Below the pieces are notes generated by a model, which saw only the letters and a list, made by a program, of their open reading frames with translations, searched no databases and was not told the DNA's origin. Both the position numbers and the translations under genes were made by a program. A DNA stretch of 64,000 nucleotides from Synechococcus sp. CB0101 (GTDB lineage: Bacteria; Cyanobacteriota; Cyanobacteriia; PCC-6307; Cyanobiaceae): NCBI RefSeq assembly GCF_000179235.2, contig NZ_CP039373.1, forward strand, positions 711,859-775,858. Direction: 5' to 3'. This document shows positions 56,925 through 64,000 of this stretch, piece after piece (positions within the stretch are counted from its first letter, which is position 1; each line of letters begins with the position of its first letter).

Positions 56925-57460
56925 ACCTTGAGGATGTCGGCTTCCTTCTCAGCCAGCAGCTTCTCGATCTCAGCGATGAACTTATCGGTGAGCTTCTGCA
57001 CCTTGTCCTGTTCGTCGCGGCTCTGATCTTCCGAGAACTCGCCTTCTTTCTCCTGCTTCTTCACCTTGTCGATGGCATCGCGGCGAATGTTGCGCAGCGC
57101 CACCTTGCCCTCTTCGGCGTACTTGGCGGCGAGCTTGCAGAGATCCTTCCGGCGATCCTCGGTGAGGGGGGGAATGTTGATGCGGATCACCTTGCCGTCG
57201 TTGTTGCAGGTGAGGCCCAGATCGCTCATCGAAATCGCTTTCTCAATCAACGACAGCGAGCTGGCATCAAAGGGCTGCAGCTGAATCGTTGAGGAATCGG
57301 GCGTGCTGATGGTGGCCAGCGATTTCAGGGGCGTATCGGCGCCGTAGTACTCCACCTGGATCTTGTCGAGCAGGGAGGCATTGGCCCGGCCGGTGCGGAT
57401 GGTGTTGAAGGTGCGCTGGGTGGAATCCACCGACTTGCGCATGCTGGCTTCGAGTTCCAT
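56921..57460 (-). CDS. frr: Ribosome recycling factor
   Basis: RRF splits post-termination ribosomes with EF-G. The 179-residue protein has the three-helix-bundle marks [19 protein letters not shown] near 24-42, [18 protein letters not shown] near 112-130 and [19 protein letters not shown]. Length is normal. The ATG at 57460 is chosen because the upstream frame does not resemble the family. pyrH lies 37 bases upstream, giving the conserved pyrH-frr order. Confidence 0.96.
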   Translation of the reverse strand: MELEASMRKSVDSTQRTFNTIRTGRANASLLDKIQVEYYGADTPLKSLATISTPDSSTIQLQPFDASSLSLIEKAISMSDLGLTCNNDGKVIRINIPPLTEDRRKDLCKLAAKYAEEGKVALRNIRRDAIDKVKKQEKEGEFSEDQSRDEQDKVQKLTDKFIAEIEKLLAEKEADILKV

Positions 57461-57497
57461 GGGAGCTGAAGGTGGGAGCTGACGGAGAGAAAAAGGC

Positions 57498-58211
57498 TCA
57501 GGCCGAAGGAAGGATGCTGGTGCCGATCGGCTCGCCACGCACCGCCCGGCCGATGTTGCCGGCGCCAAACAGATCAAACACCACGATGGGGATGGCGTTG
57601 TCCTTGCAGAGGGCGATGGCGGTGCTGTCCATCACCTCCAGCTCGCCGCTGAGCACATCGAGGAAGGACAGGCTCTCGTAGCGGACAGCGTCGGCGTGCT
57701 TGTTGGGGTCTTTGTCGTAGACACCATCCACCTTGGTGGCTTTGAACACCACATCAGCCCCGATTTCGGCGGCACGCAGGGCTGCGGTGGTGTCGGTGGT
57801 GAAGAAGGGATTACCAGTGCCGGCGGCGAAGATCACCACCCGCCCTTTCTCCATGTGGCGAATGGCACGGCGGCGGATGTAGGGCTCCGCCACCTCCTGC
57901 ATCGAGATAGCGCTTTGCACGCGGGTGGGGATGCCGGCGCGCTCAAGGCCGTCTTGGAGAGTGATGGCATTCATCACCGTGGCGAGCATGCCCACGTAGT
58001 CGGCCGTGGCGCGATCCATGCCAGCAGCCGAACCCTTGAGGCCGCGGAAGATATTGCCGCCGCCCACCACGATGGCCAGTTGGGTGCCATCGGCCATCAC
58101 CGCCGCCACGTCTTTGGCGATGGCATTCACGATGGCCGGATCGATGCCGTAGCCCTGTTCGCCCATCAGGGCTTCACCACTGAGCTTGAGCAACACGCGC
58201 TGATAGGCCAT
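57498..58211 (-). CDS. pyrH: UMP kinase
   Basis: PyrH phosphorylates UMP to UDP and is a hexamer regulated by GTP and UTP. The 237-residue protein has [11 protein letters not shown] near 7-17, [10 protein letters not shown] near 49-58, and [12 protein letters not shown] near 139-150. Length is normal. It starts at the ATG at 58211. frr follows in the same direction. A 7-bp inverted repeat (CGCTTGC at 58219-58225, GCAAGCG at 58247-58253) lies upstream of the start; its role is unknown. Confidence 0.97.
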   Translation of the reverse strand: MAYQRVLLKLSGEALMGEQGYGIDPAIVNAIAKDVAAVMADGTQLAIVVGGGNIFRGLKGSAAGMDRATADYVGMLATVMNAITLQDGLERAGIPTRVQSAISMQEVAEPYIRRRAIRHMEKGRVVIFAAGTGNPFFTTDTTAALRAAEIGADVVFKATKVDGVYDKDPNKHADAVRYESLSFLDVLSGELEVMDSTAIALCKDNAIPIVVFDLFGAGNIGRAVRGEPIGTSILPSA

Positions 58212-58311
58212 CCGTTCGCGCTTGCACGTCAGTTGGCCGAACAGTAGCAAGCGTGAGATCCCTTGCCGAGCCAGGCCACTGGCGCTTCGATAGGGCAACG
58301 GCTTCCCGCCC

Positions 58312-58512
58312 ATGGCAGGCGCTTCACCCATCCATCCCCAGCAGCCACGCAGCTCCGGGGTGATGGCACGGCTCACCCTCTCTGCGGTGGAGCAGCTGGT
58401 GGCCGAACCCGGTGGCTGGCGTGAGCCGATGGTGCATCGGGCCCTGCTGGTGAGCGGCCTCTCAGTTCTTCTCAGCAGCCTGGCGCTGCTGCAGGAGCAC
58501 CAAACCAACTGA
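58312..58512 (+). CDS. Small membrane protein (tentative)
   Basis: This 66-residue product has a polar N-terminus and one short hydrophobic helix ([20 protein letters not shown], about 42-61). An alternative start at the ATG of residue 18 would give 49 residues. It occupies the otherwise empty 313-base space between pyrH and cobO. No family is recognised and it may be spurious. Confidence 0.4.
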   Translation: MAGASPIHPQQPRSSGVMARLTLSAVEQLVAEPGGWREPMVHRALLVSGLSVLLSSLALLQEHQTN

Positions 58513-58524
58513 GGCTGCCGCGCC

Positions 58525-59205
58525 TCAGAACTCGATACCGGCCTGCGCTTTCACCCCCTGCTCGCGGAAGGGGTGGCGCAGCAGTTTCATCTCGGTCACC
58601 AAGTCGGCACGCTCCAGCAGACCCGCCGGAGCACCACGGCCGGTGAGAGCCACGTGGGTGAGCTCCGGCCGCAGTGCCAGACCCTCCAGCACCTGATCGA
58701 GCTCGAGGTAGCCCAGCTTGAGAGCCACATTCACCTCATCGAGCACCACCAACTTGCGCTCGCCATCAGCCAGATAGAGGAGGGAGCGCTGCCAGGCCTG
58801 CTGCACCAGCTCGCGGTCGCGGTCACGGTCTTGGGTTTCCCAGGTGAACCCCTCCCCGAGGGCATGCCAGTGCAGAGCATCACCAAAGAGCTCAAGGGCT
58901 TTCGCCTCACCCGGCTGCCAGCCCCCCTTGATGAACTGCACCACAGCCACCTGTTCGCCATGGCCCAGGGTGCGCAGCACCAGGCCCAGGGCCGCTGTGG
59001 TTTTCCCCTTGCCATCGCCGGTGAACACCAGCACCAGCCCCTTTTCCAGGTTGCGTTCACCCACCCGCTGCTGCTGCACCTCCTTGCGGCGTTCCATCCG
59101 GCGGCGGTAGGCATCGGCACTGGCCTCAGGCGCCAGCTTCCCGCCCATGCCGAGCTCCGCCGCCGCCTGATCCAACTGCACGGGATCGAGCTGATCAGAT
59201 GCCAC
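58525..59205 (-). CDS. cobO: Cob(I)yrinic acid a,c-diamide adenosyltransferase
   Basis: CobO/BtuR attaches the adenosyl group to the cobalt of corrinoids. The 226-residue protein has the P-loop [18 protein letters not shown] near 57-74 (Walker A, GDGKGKTT) and the family block [17 protein letters not shown] near 150-166. Length is normal, with a longer N-terminus than the E. coli enzyme. It is alone on this strand here. The other corrinoid gene seen is cobK. Confidence 0.94.
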   Translation of the reverse strand: MASDQLDPVQLDQAAAELGMGGKLAPEASADAYRRRMERRKEVQQQRVGERNLEKGLVLVFTGDGKGKTTAALGLVLRTLGHGEQVAVVQFIKGGWQPGEAKALELFGDALHWHALGEGFTWETQDRDRDRELVQQAWQRSLLYLADGERKLVVLDEVNVALKLGYLELDQVLEGLALRPELTHVALTGRGAPAGLLERADLVTEMKLLRHPFREQGVKAQAGIEF

Positions 59206-59258
59206 GGCGAGCCTTCAGGTGTGCTCACTTTGGCAATGCTGCGCTCAGGCTGCTGCGC

Positions 59259-60473
59259 TCAAGCGGCGGAGCGGGCCCGGGCCAGGGCTGTATCCACCGC
59301 TTGCTGCTGATCGCGGCGGGTGATCCAGTGGTGATAGGTGCGGGTGTGGATCGCCACGGAGTGCCCCATCATCCGGGCCGCCACGGTGTCGGGAAGACCG
59401 ATATGGATGGTGCGCACCGCCCAGGCATGGCGCAGGTCGTAGGGGGTGAGGGGCAGGTCGTAACGGCGGAACTGCTCAGCCACCCGGCGGCCCACCTGCT
59501 GGAGCGTGGTGCGGCGCAGGTCGGTGCAGACCGGCGGCAGCAGGCTGCGGGCTTCCCCCAGGCGGAACAGCTCAAAACGCTCCACCCATTCGGGTTGAAA
59601 CGGCCACACCTGATGCTCACCGGTTTTGCTGGTAGGCAGCACCCGGATCACGCGATCGCCGCCCGGCGCGAGGGCAGAGAGGTCGGTGAAGAACACCTCA
59701 TGGTTGCGCAGGCCGTAGGTGGCCATCAGGCCGTAGGCCAAGCGCCAGCCGGGGTTGGGGATGCGCTCGATCCAATCGAGGATCTGGGGATCGCTGGGCA
59801 GCTGGCGGAACTGAGCGGCGTGCAGGCCATAGCCCCCGGCGCGGTCGGCCCAATCGGCAGGAAGCTCGATCTGCTCGGCGCGGGCCAGGGCCGCCAGGGC
59901 CGTGCCGCACTGCTGGCGGCCGCGGCTGGCCAGGGGATAGCTCTCGAGCACCGCCTCCAGCAGCTGCGTATTGAGAGGACGTGCCTGGCTGGCGGCCTGT
60001 TGGCGCAGCCGGCGTAGGTAGGGCAAATAGGCGCTGGTCCAGGTGGTGCGGCAACCGGCGGGGTTGCGGCGGCGGCGAGGATCCGTGAAGAACTGGTGTT
60101 CGTAGCGCTCCACTGCAGCGGCTGCATCCGCGCCCGCTGCGCGCCGAGGGCTTGAAGGGGAGGCTGCACCAGCTGACGCCGACACGGAGCCACCCCACTG
60201 GCTCCAGGCAAAGGTCTGCTGCTGCAGTTGCTGCATCACCCGCCGCAGGGCCTGGCGGGCCTGCTCGAGGCCCTCCGGATCTGCCGTCAACCCCAGGCTG
60301 ATGCGCTGCACTCGCAGGGCGGATCCCCCTTGCCGGCACGGCAGGGGTCCGCGCAGGCCCAACCGCTCCCCGCGCCGCTCGAGCCGCAGGCTCACACCAC
60401 TGGCGGCCAACTGCGCGTTGTGCTCGCGGATCGGCCCATCCAGGGGGTGGGGCGGGGAGGCGGCAGCCGTCAT
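59259..60473 (-). CDS. Solitary tyrosine recombinase (phage-integrase fold)
   Basis: This is a 404-residue tyrosine recombinase. The catalytic domain is C-terminal: the first Arg lies in ATYGLRNHE, the second in PYDLRHAWAVR, His in MMGHS and the nucleophile Tyr in RTYHHW. The conserved His before the second Arg (H-x-L-R) is Tyr here, so chemistry may be weakened or altered. A long N-terminal part (about 1-200) with Ala/Gln/Arg-rich helices binds DNA. No tRNA, att repeats, excisionase or other mobile genes are nearby, which argues against an active island. Confidence 0.9.
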   Translation of the reverse strand: MTAAASPPHPLDGPIREHNAQLAASGVSLRLERRGERLGLRGPLPCRQGGSALRVQRISLGLTADPEGLEQARQALRRVMQQLQQQTFAWSQWGGSVSASAGAASPSSPRRAAGADAAAAVERYEHQFFTDPRRRRNPAGCRTTWTSAYLPYLRRLRQQAASQARPLNTQLLEAVLESYPLASRGRQQCGTALAALARAEQIELPADWADRAGGYGLHAAQFRQLPSDPQILDWIERIPNPGWRLAYGLMATYGLRNHEVFFTDLSALAPGGDRVIRVLPTSKTGEHQVWPFQPEWVERFELFRLGEARSLLPPVCTDLRRTTLQQVGRRVAEQFRRYDLPLTPYDLRHAWAVRTIHIGLPDTVAARMMGHSVAIHTRTYHHWITRRDQQQAVDTALARARSAA

Positions 60474-60584
60474 GGCGCGGACCCTATCGAGTTCATTCCG
60501 ATACGGCCAGTGGTGCCCAACCGTGAACCAGCAGCAGGCCAGCAGCGTTACGCTCGCCCCACATTCACCTGAACACCGCTGGGC

Positions 60585-61760
60585 ATGGCCAAGGTCGGCG
60601 TGCTGTTGCTGAACCTCGGCGGTCCTGAGCGCATTCAGGACGTGGGGCCGTTTCTCTACAACCTGTTCGCCGATCCGGAGATCATCCGGCTGCCGAACCC
60701 GGCCCTGCAGAAACCGCTGGCCTGGTTGATCAGCACCCTGCGGGCCGGCAAATCCCAGGCTGCTTATCGCTCGATCGGCGGCGGCTCACCCCTGCGCCGC
60801 ATCACCGAGCAACAGGCCCGCGAGCTGCAAAGCAACCTGCGTCAGCGCGGCATCGAAGCCACCAGTTACGTGGCGATGCGCTACTGGCATCCCTTCACCG
60901 AATCCGCCGTGGCCGACATCAAGGCCGATGGGGTGGATGAGGTGGTGGTGCTGCCGCTCTACCCCCACTTCTCAATCAGCACCAGCGGATCGAGCTTCCG
61001 CGAGCTGCAGCGCCTGCGCCAGGCTGATCCGGGCTTTGCACGGCTGCCGATCCGCTGCATCCGCAGCTACTACAACGATCCCGGCTATATCGGCGCCATG
61101 GCGGAGCTGATCGCCAAGGAGATCCAGGCCTGCCCGGATCCGAGCACCGCCCACGTGTTCTTCAGCGCCCACGGCGTGCCCAAGAGCTACGTGGAAGAAG
61201 CGGGCGATCCCTACCAACAGGAGATCGAGGCCTGCGCCGGCCTGATCATGGATCGCCTCGAGCAGCAGCTGGGCCACCGCAACCCGTTCACGCTGGCCTA
61301 CCAGAGCCGGGTGGGTCCGGTGGAGTGGCTCAAGCCCTACACCGACGACGCCCTGCATGAACTTGGCGAGCAGGGGGTGAAAGACCTGGTGGTGGTGCCG
61401 ATCAGCTTCGTGAGCGAGCACATCGAAACGCTCGAAGAAATCGACATCGAATACCGGGAGATCGCCACCGAATCCGGGATCACCAACTTCCGCCGTGTGC
61501 CCGCGCTCGACACCACGCCCTCCTTCATTGAGGGGCTGGCCAACCTGGTGCAACACGCCCTCGAAGGCCCTGAGGTCAACCTCGATCAGGCGGCAGCCTT
61601 GCCCACCAAGGTGAAGCTCTACCCGCAGGACAAGTGGGCCTGGGGCTGGAACAACAGCTCAGAGGTGTGGAACGGCCGCTTGGCAATGCTGGGCTTCTCC
61701 GCTTTCCTGCTGGAACTGCTCAGCGGCCGTGGCCCGCTTCACTCTCTGGGATTGCTCTAG
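60585..61760 (+). CDS. hemH: Ferrochelatase with C-terminal chlorophyll-binding helix
   Basis: HemH puts iron into protoporphyrin IX to make heme. The 391-residue protein has the enzyme core with [14 protein letters not shown] at the start and the [20 protein letters not shown] block carrying the catalytic His near 200. Residues about 350-375 form a CAB/HLIP-type helix, [20 protein letters not shown], joined by a Pro/Trp-rich linker. This C-terminal helix is characteristic of cyanobacterial and plastid ferrochelatase II. Start ATG at 60585. Confidence 0.97.
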   Translation: MAKVGVLLLNLGGPERIQDVGPFLYNLFADPEIIRLPNPALQKPLAWLISTLRAGKSQAAYRSIGGGSPLRRITEQQARELQSNLRQRGIEATSYVAMRYWHPFTESAVADIKADGVDEVVVLPLYPHFSISTSGSSFRELQRLRQADPGFARLPIRCIRSYYNDPGYIGAMAELIAKEIQACPDPSTAHVFFSAHGVPKSYVEEAGDPYQQEIEACAGLIMDRLEQQLGHRNPFTLAYQSRVGPVEWLKPYTDDALHELGEQGVKDLVVVPISFVSEHIETLEEIDIEYREIATESGITNFRRVPALDTTPSFIEGLANLVQHALEGPEVNLDQAAALPTKVKLYPQDKWAWGWNNSSEVWNGRLAMLGFSAFLLELLSGRGPLHSLGLL

Positions 61761-62271
61761 GGCCGCCGCCTGCCTGGCCGGAGCGCTTGTAGTGGCCAGC
61801 CCGGCCCTGGCCGATGGCCGCTGGCGGCAGGGGGTGTTTCCCGTGGCTGTCTTCTCCGGCTACACCAGCCATTACGGGCAACGGCTGGGCCCCTCCGGCA
61901 GCTGGGAGCCGCACTACGGGCTGGATATCGCAGCGCCCATGGGCTCTCCGATCCGCAATTGGTGGGGCGGCGTGGTGAAAGAGGTGATCGATGACGGGCG
62001 CTGCGGGCTGGGGCTGCTGATCCAATCGGGCCCCTATGAACACCTGTATTGCCACCTGAGCGGCAGCGTGCAAAACGGCACGTACCGCAGCGGCGCCGTG
62101 GCCCTGCGCAGCGGCAGCCGGGTGGCCAGCGGCGCGCTGATCGGCCACGTGGGCGTGACTGGACGCAGCACGGGACCGCATCTGCACTGGGGCGTGCGCT
62201 ACGGAGGGCGCTGGCTCAATCCCGCGGCGATCCTGCGGGCGATGGCGGCGTCCCGCCGTCAGGGGCGCTAG
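61729..62271 (+). CDS. M23-family peptidoglycan endopeptidase-like protein
   Basis: This 180-residue protein has a signal peptide ([17 protein letters not shown], cleavage near 28) and a single M23/LytM domain. Zinc ligands: His in [10 protein letters not shown] (HxxxD) near 62-66 and the HLHW pair near 149-152 in [10 protein letters not shown]. There is no coiled coil or amidase activator extension. It likely cuts peptide cross-links in the periplasm. It starts at a GTG inside hemH, 32 bases before the hemH stop. Confidence 0.9.
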   Translation: MARFTLWDCSRAAACLAGALVVASPALADGRWRQGVFPVAVFSGYTSHYGQRLGPSGSWEPHYGLDIAAPMGSPIRNWWGGVVKEVIDDGRCGLGLLIQSGPYEHLYCHLSGSVQNGTYRSGAVALRSGSRVASGALIGHVGVTGRSTGPHLHWGVRYGGRWLNPAAILRAMAASRRQGR

Positions 62272-62339
62272 ACGCACACGCCCAATCCCCGGGCCAGACC
62301 TTAGGGTTGGGTCAAGATCGAGTGCTGCCCGCTGCCGTC

Positions 62340-64000
62340 GTGACCGTTACGTCTGTCTCGCCAACGGCCGCCGCCGCCGGTGATTCCCCCGACCAGAACT
62401 TTCCCCAGCGGGTGAACGGCGGTTACGCCCTGATGGACTCCCTGCGCCGTCACGGCGTGGAGCACATTTTCGGCTATCCAGGCGGGGCCATCCTGCCGAT
62501 CTACGACGAGCTGCACAAAGCCGAGAGCCGCGGCTGGCTGAAGCACATCCTGGTGCGCCACGAGCAGGGCGGCACCCATGCGGCCGATGCCTACGCCCGG
62601 GCCACCGGCAAGGTGGGCGTGTGCTTCGGCACCTCCGGCCCCGGCGCCACCAACCTGGTAACCGGCATCGCCACCGCCCACATGGACTCGGTGCCGATGG
62701 TGGTGATCACGGGCCAGGTGCCTCGCGCCGCCATCGGCACCGACGCCTTCCAGGAGACCGACATCTTCGGCATCACCCTGCCGATCGTGAAGCACTCCTG
62801 GGTGGTGCGCGACCCGCGCGACATCGGCCGGATCGTGGCCGAAGCCTTCCTGATCGCCGCCAGCGGCCGCCCTGGCCCGGTGCTGATCGATGTGCCCAAG
62901 GATGTGGGCGTTGAAGAGTTTGATTACATCCCGGTTGAGCCCGGCACGGCTGTACCCGCCGGTTTCCAGCTCACCCCTGCCCCTGAGCCCGCCGCCATCG
63001 GTGCTGCTCTGGAGCTGATCCGCCAGGCCCGGCGCCCGCTGCTCTACGTGGGCGGCGGTGCGATCAGCTGCGGCGCCCATCAGCAGGTGCAGCAGCTGGC
63101 CGAGCGCTTCCGCCTGCCGGTGACCACCACCTTGATGGGCAAGGGTGCCTTCGATGAGCAGCACCCCCTGGCCGTCGGCATGCTCGGCATGCACGGCACC
63201 GCCTACGCCAACTTCGCCGTCACGGAGTGCGATCTGCTCATCGCCGCCGGCGCCCGCTTTGACGATCGCGTCACCGGCCGCCTCGATGGCTTTGCGCCGC
63301 GGGCCCAGGTGATCCATATCGACATCGACGCCGCTGAGCTCGGCAAGACCCGCACCCCGGATGTGCCGGTGGTGGCCGATGTGAAAGACGCGCTCGAGGC
63401 CCTGCTGGTGGCCTCAACTGGTGAGGACTCCGCCGGCCGCACCGAAGCCTGGCTGGAGCGCATCAACAGCTGGAAGCAGCACTACCCGCTGGTGGTGCCG
63501 GCCCCCGAAGGCGATATCGCCCCCCAGGAAGTGGTGGCGATGCTGCAGGAGCTGGCCCCCAAGGCGTACATCACCACCGATGTGGGCCAACACCAGATGT
63601 GGGCCGCCCAGTTCCTGCACACGGGCCCGCGCCGCTGGATCAGTTCCGCCGGCCTCGGCACGATGGGCTTCGGCATGCCTGCTGCCATGGGCGTGCAAAC
63701 CGCCTTCCCCCAGGAGCAGGTGATCTGCGTGGCCGGCGACGCCAGCATCCTGATGAACATCCAGGAGCTGGGCACCCTCAGCCAGTACAACCTGCCGGTG
63801 AAGGTGGTGGTGCTCAACAACGGCTGGCAGGGCATGGTGCGCCAGTGGCAGGAGAGCTTCTACGGCGAGCGCTATTCCGCCTCGGAGATGACCGGCGGCA
63901 TGCCGAACTTCCCCCAGGTGGCCGAAGGCTTCGGCGTGAAGGGGGTGCGCATCAGCGAACGCGCCAACCTGCGCGCTCAGCTGGCGGAAGCACTGGCCCA
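62340..64000 (+). CDS. ilvB: Acetolactate synthase large subunit, cut by the window edge
   Basis: Acetohydroxyacid synthase catalyses the first step of branched-chain amino acid synthesis, using ThDP, FAD and Mg. About 553 residues are visible and the frame is still open at the end. The ThDP-activating Glu is in [16 protein letters not shown] near 62-77. The cofactor block GDASILMN followed by LNNGWQGMV, with GDA where many enzymes have GDG, agrees with other cyanobacterial forms as I recall them. The start is a GTG at 62340; an in-frame GTG at 62322 is possible. Only about 50-60 residues should be missing. Confidence 0.95.
   Translation, partial: MTVTSVSPTAAAAGDSPDQNFPQRVNGGYALMDSLRRHGVEHIFGYPGGAILPIYDELHKAESRGWLKHILVRHEQGGTHAADAYARATGKVGVCFGTSGPGATNLVTGIATAHMDSVPMVVITGQVPRAAIGTDAFQETDIFGITLPIVKHSWVVRDPRDIGRIVAEAFLIAASGRPGPVLIDVPKDVGVEEFDYIPVEPGTAVPAGFQLTPAPEPAAIGAALELIRQARRPLLYVGGGAISCGAHQQVQQLAERFRLPVTTTLMGKGAFDEQHPLAVGMLGMHGTAYANFAVTECDLLIAAGARFDDRVTGRLDGFAPRAQVIHIDIDAAELGKTRTPDVPVVADVKDALEALLVASTGEDSAGRTEAWLERINSWKQHYPLVVPAPEGDIAPQEVVAMLQELAPKAYITTDVGQHQMWAAQFLHTGPRRWISSAGLGTMGFGMPAAMGVQTAFPQEQVICVAGDASILMNIQELGTLSQYNLPVKVVVLNNGWQGMVRQWQESFYGERYSASEMTGGMPNFPQVAEGFGVKGVRISERANLRAQLAEALA

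Noticed and set aside
59237..59258. Ten-base direct repeat GCTGCGCTCA between cobO and the recombinase gene
   Set aside because: Too short and too close (tandem) to be an attachment site; likely chance in GC-rich sequence.

Overview
The window is a GC-rich, densely packed chromosome segment of a cyanobacterium. It most resembles the Synechococcus/Cyanobium (picocyanobacterial) lineage. The evidence is a cytochrome c6 gene (petJ), the photosystem II assembly lipoprotein Psb27, a ferrochelatase carrying a C-terminal chlorophyll a/b-binding helix, a geranylgeranyl-reductase-type flavoprotein, a transaldolase/EF-hand fusion, and several small families (DUF1824, DUF2854, DUF2721, DUF3153) that are largely cyanobacterial. 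No rRNA, tRNA, CRISPR array, insertion sequence or prophage was recognised. The species call is inference from gene content.

Layout. 1-8 kb: a small exported protein, a CocE/NonD hydrolase, a DUF3887-like exported protein, then glgB, hemE, an epimerase and petJ. 8-11.1 kb: an accessory-looking patch of small exported proteins, including two tandem Gly/Asn/Trp-rich paralogues. 11.2-17.2 kb: clpB, an MscS channel, a GAP-type membrane protein, and a pterin dehydratase-cupin-YjbQ run. 17.2-18.2 kb: a gene broken by an in-frame TGA just before an EF-hand loop, preceded by a perfect CRP-type palindrome. 18.2-25.4 kb: a Cys-rich exported protein coupled to a DCC-family thiol protein, DUF2721, OsmC, carboxypeptidase Taq, a first pyrophosphatase, a ClC channel, hemC and DUF1824. 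25.4-28.9 kb: a PAP2 phosphatase, a GT39 glycosyltransferase and a GT2-GtrA protein, together resembling a polyprenyl-phosphate sugar module. 29-38.7 kb: the principal sigma factor with a long empty leader, priA, a DUF3153 protein, argB, DUF2854, an SSB-like protein, cobK, cutA and a PfkB kinase. 38.7-47.6 kb: purA, psb27, proS, an HTH-like protein, a second pyrophosphatase, a methyltransferase, a ferredoxin, an Spx/ArsC-like protein, a voltage-sensor-like membrane protein and lepB. 47.6-54.1 kb: a dihydroorotase homologue lacking its metal ligands, a double phosphoglycerate-mutase-like protein, a CPBP protease, a candidate FtsL and ftsI. 54.2-64 kb: transaldolase, a cNMP-binding-domain protein, a flavoprotein, frr, pyrH, cobO, a solitary tyrosine recombinase, hemH, an M23 peptidase and the start of ilvB.

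Functionally this is mostly housekeeping: tetrapyrroles (hemE, hemC, hemH), corrinoids (cobK, cobO), glycogen branching, nucleotides (purA, pyrH), translation (proS, frr), cell division and protein export. The gene order is extremely compact. Same-strand genes often share a stop/start, and nine convergent pairs overlap at their 3' ends. I found no single large undescribed system. The best leads are the FtsL candidate upstream of ftsI, the tandem Gly/Asn/Trp-rich exported pair, the split EF-hand gene with its CRP-type site, the two unequal pyrophosphatases, the non-catalytic dihydroorotase and the voltage-sensor-like protein.
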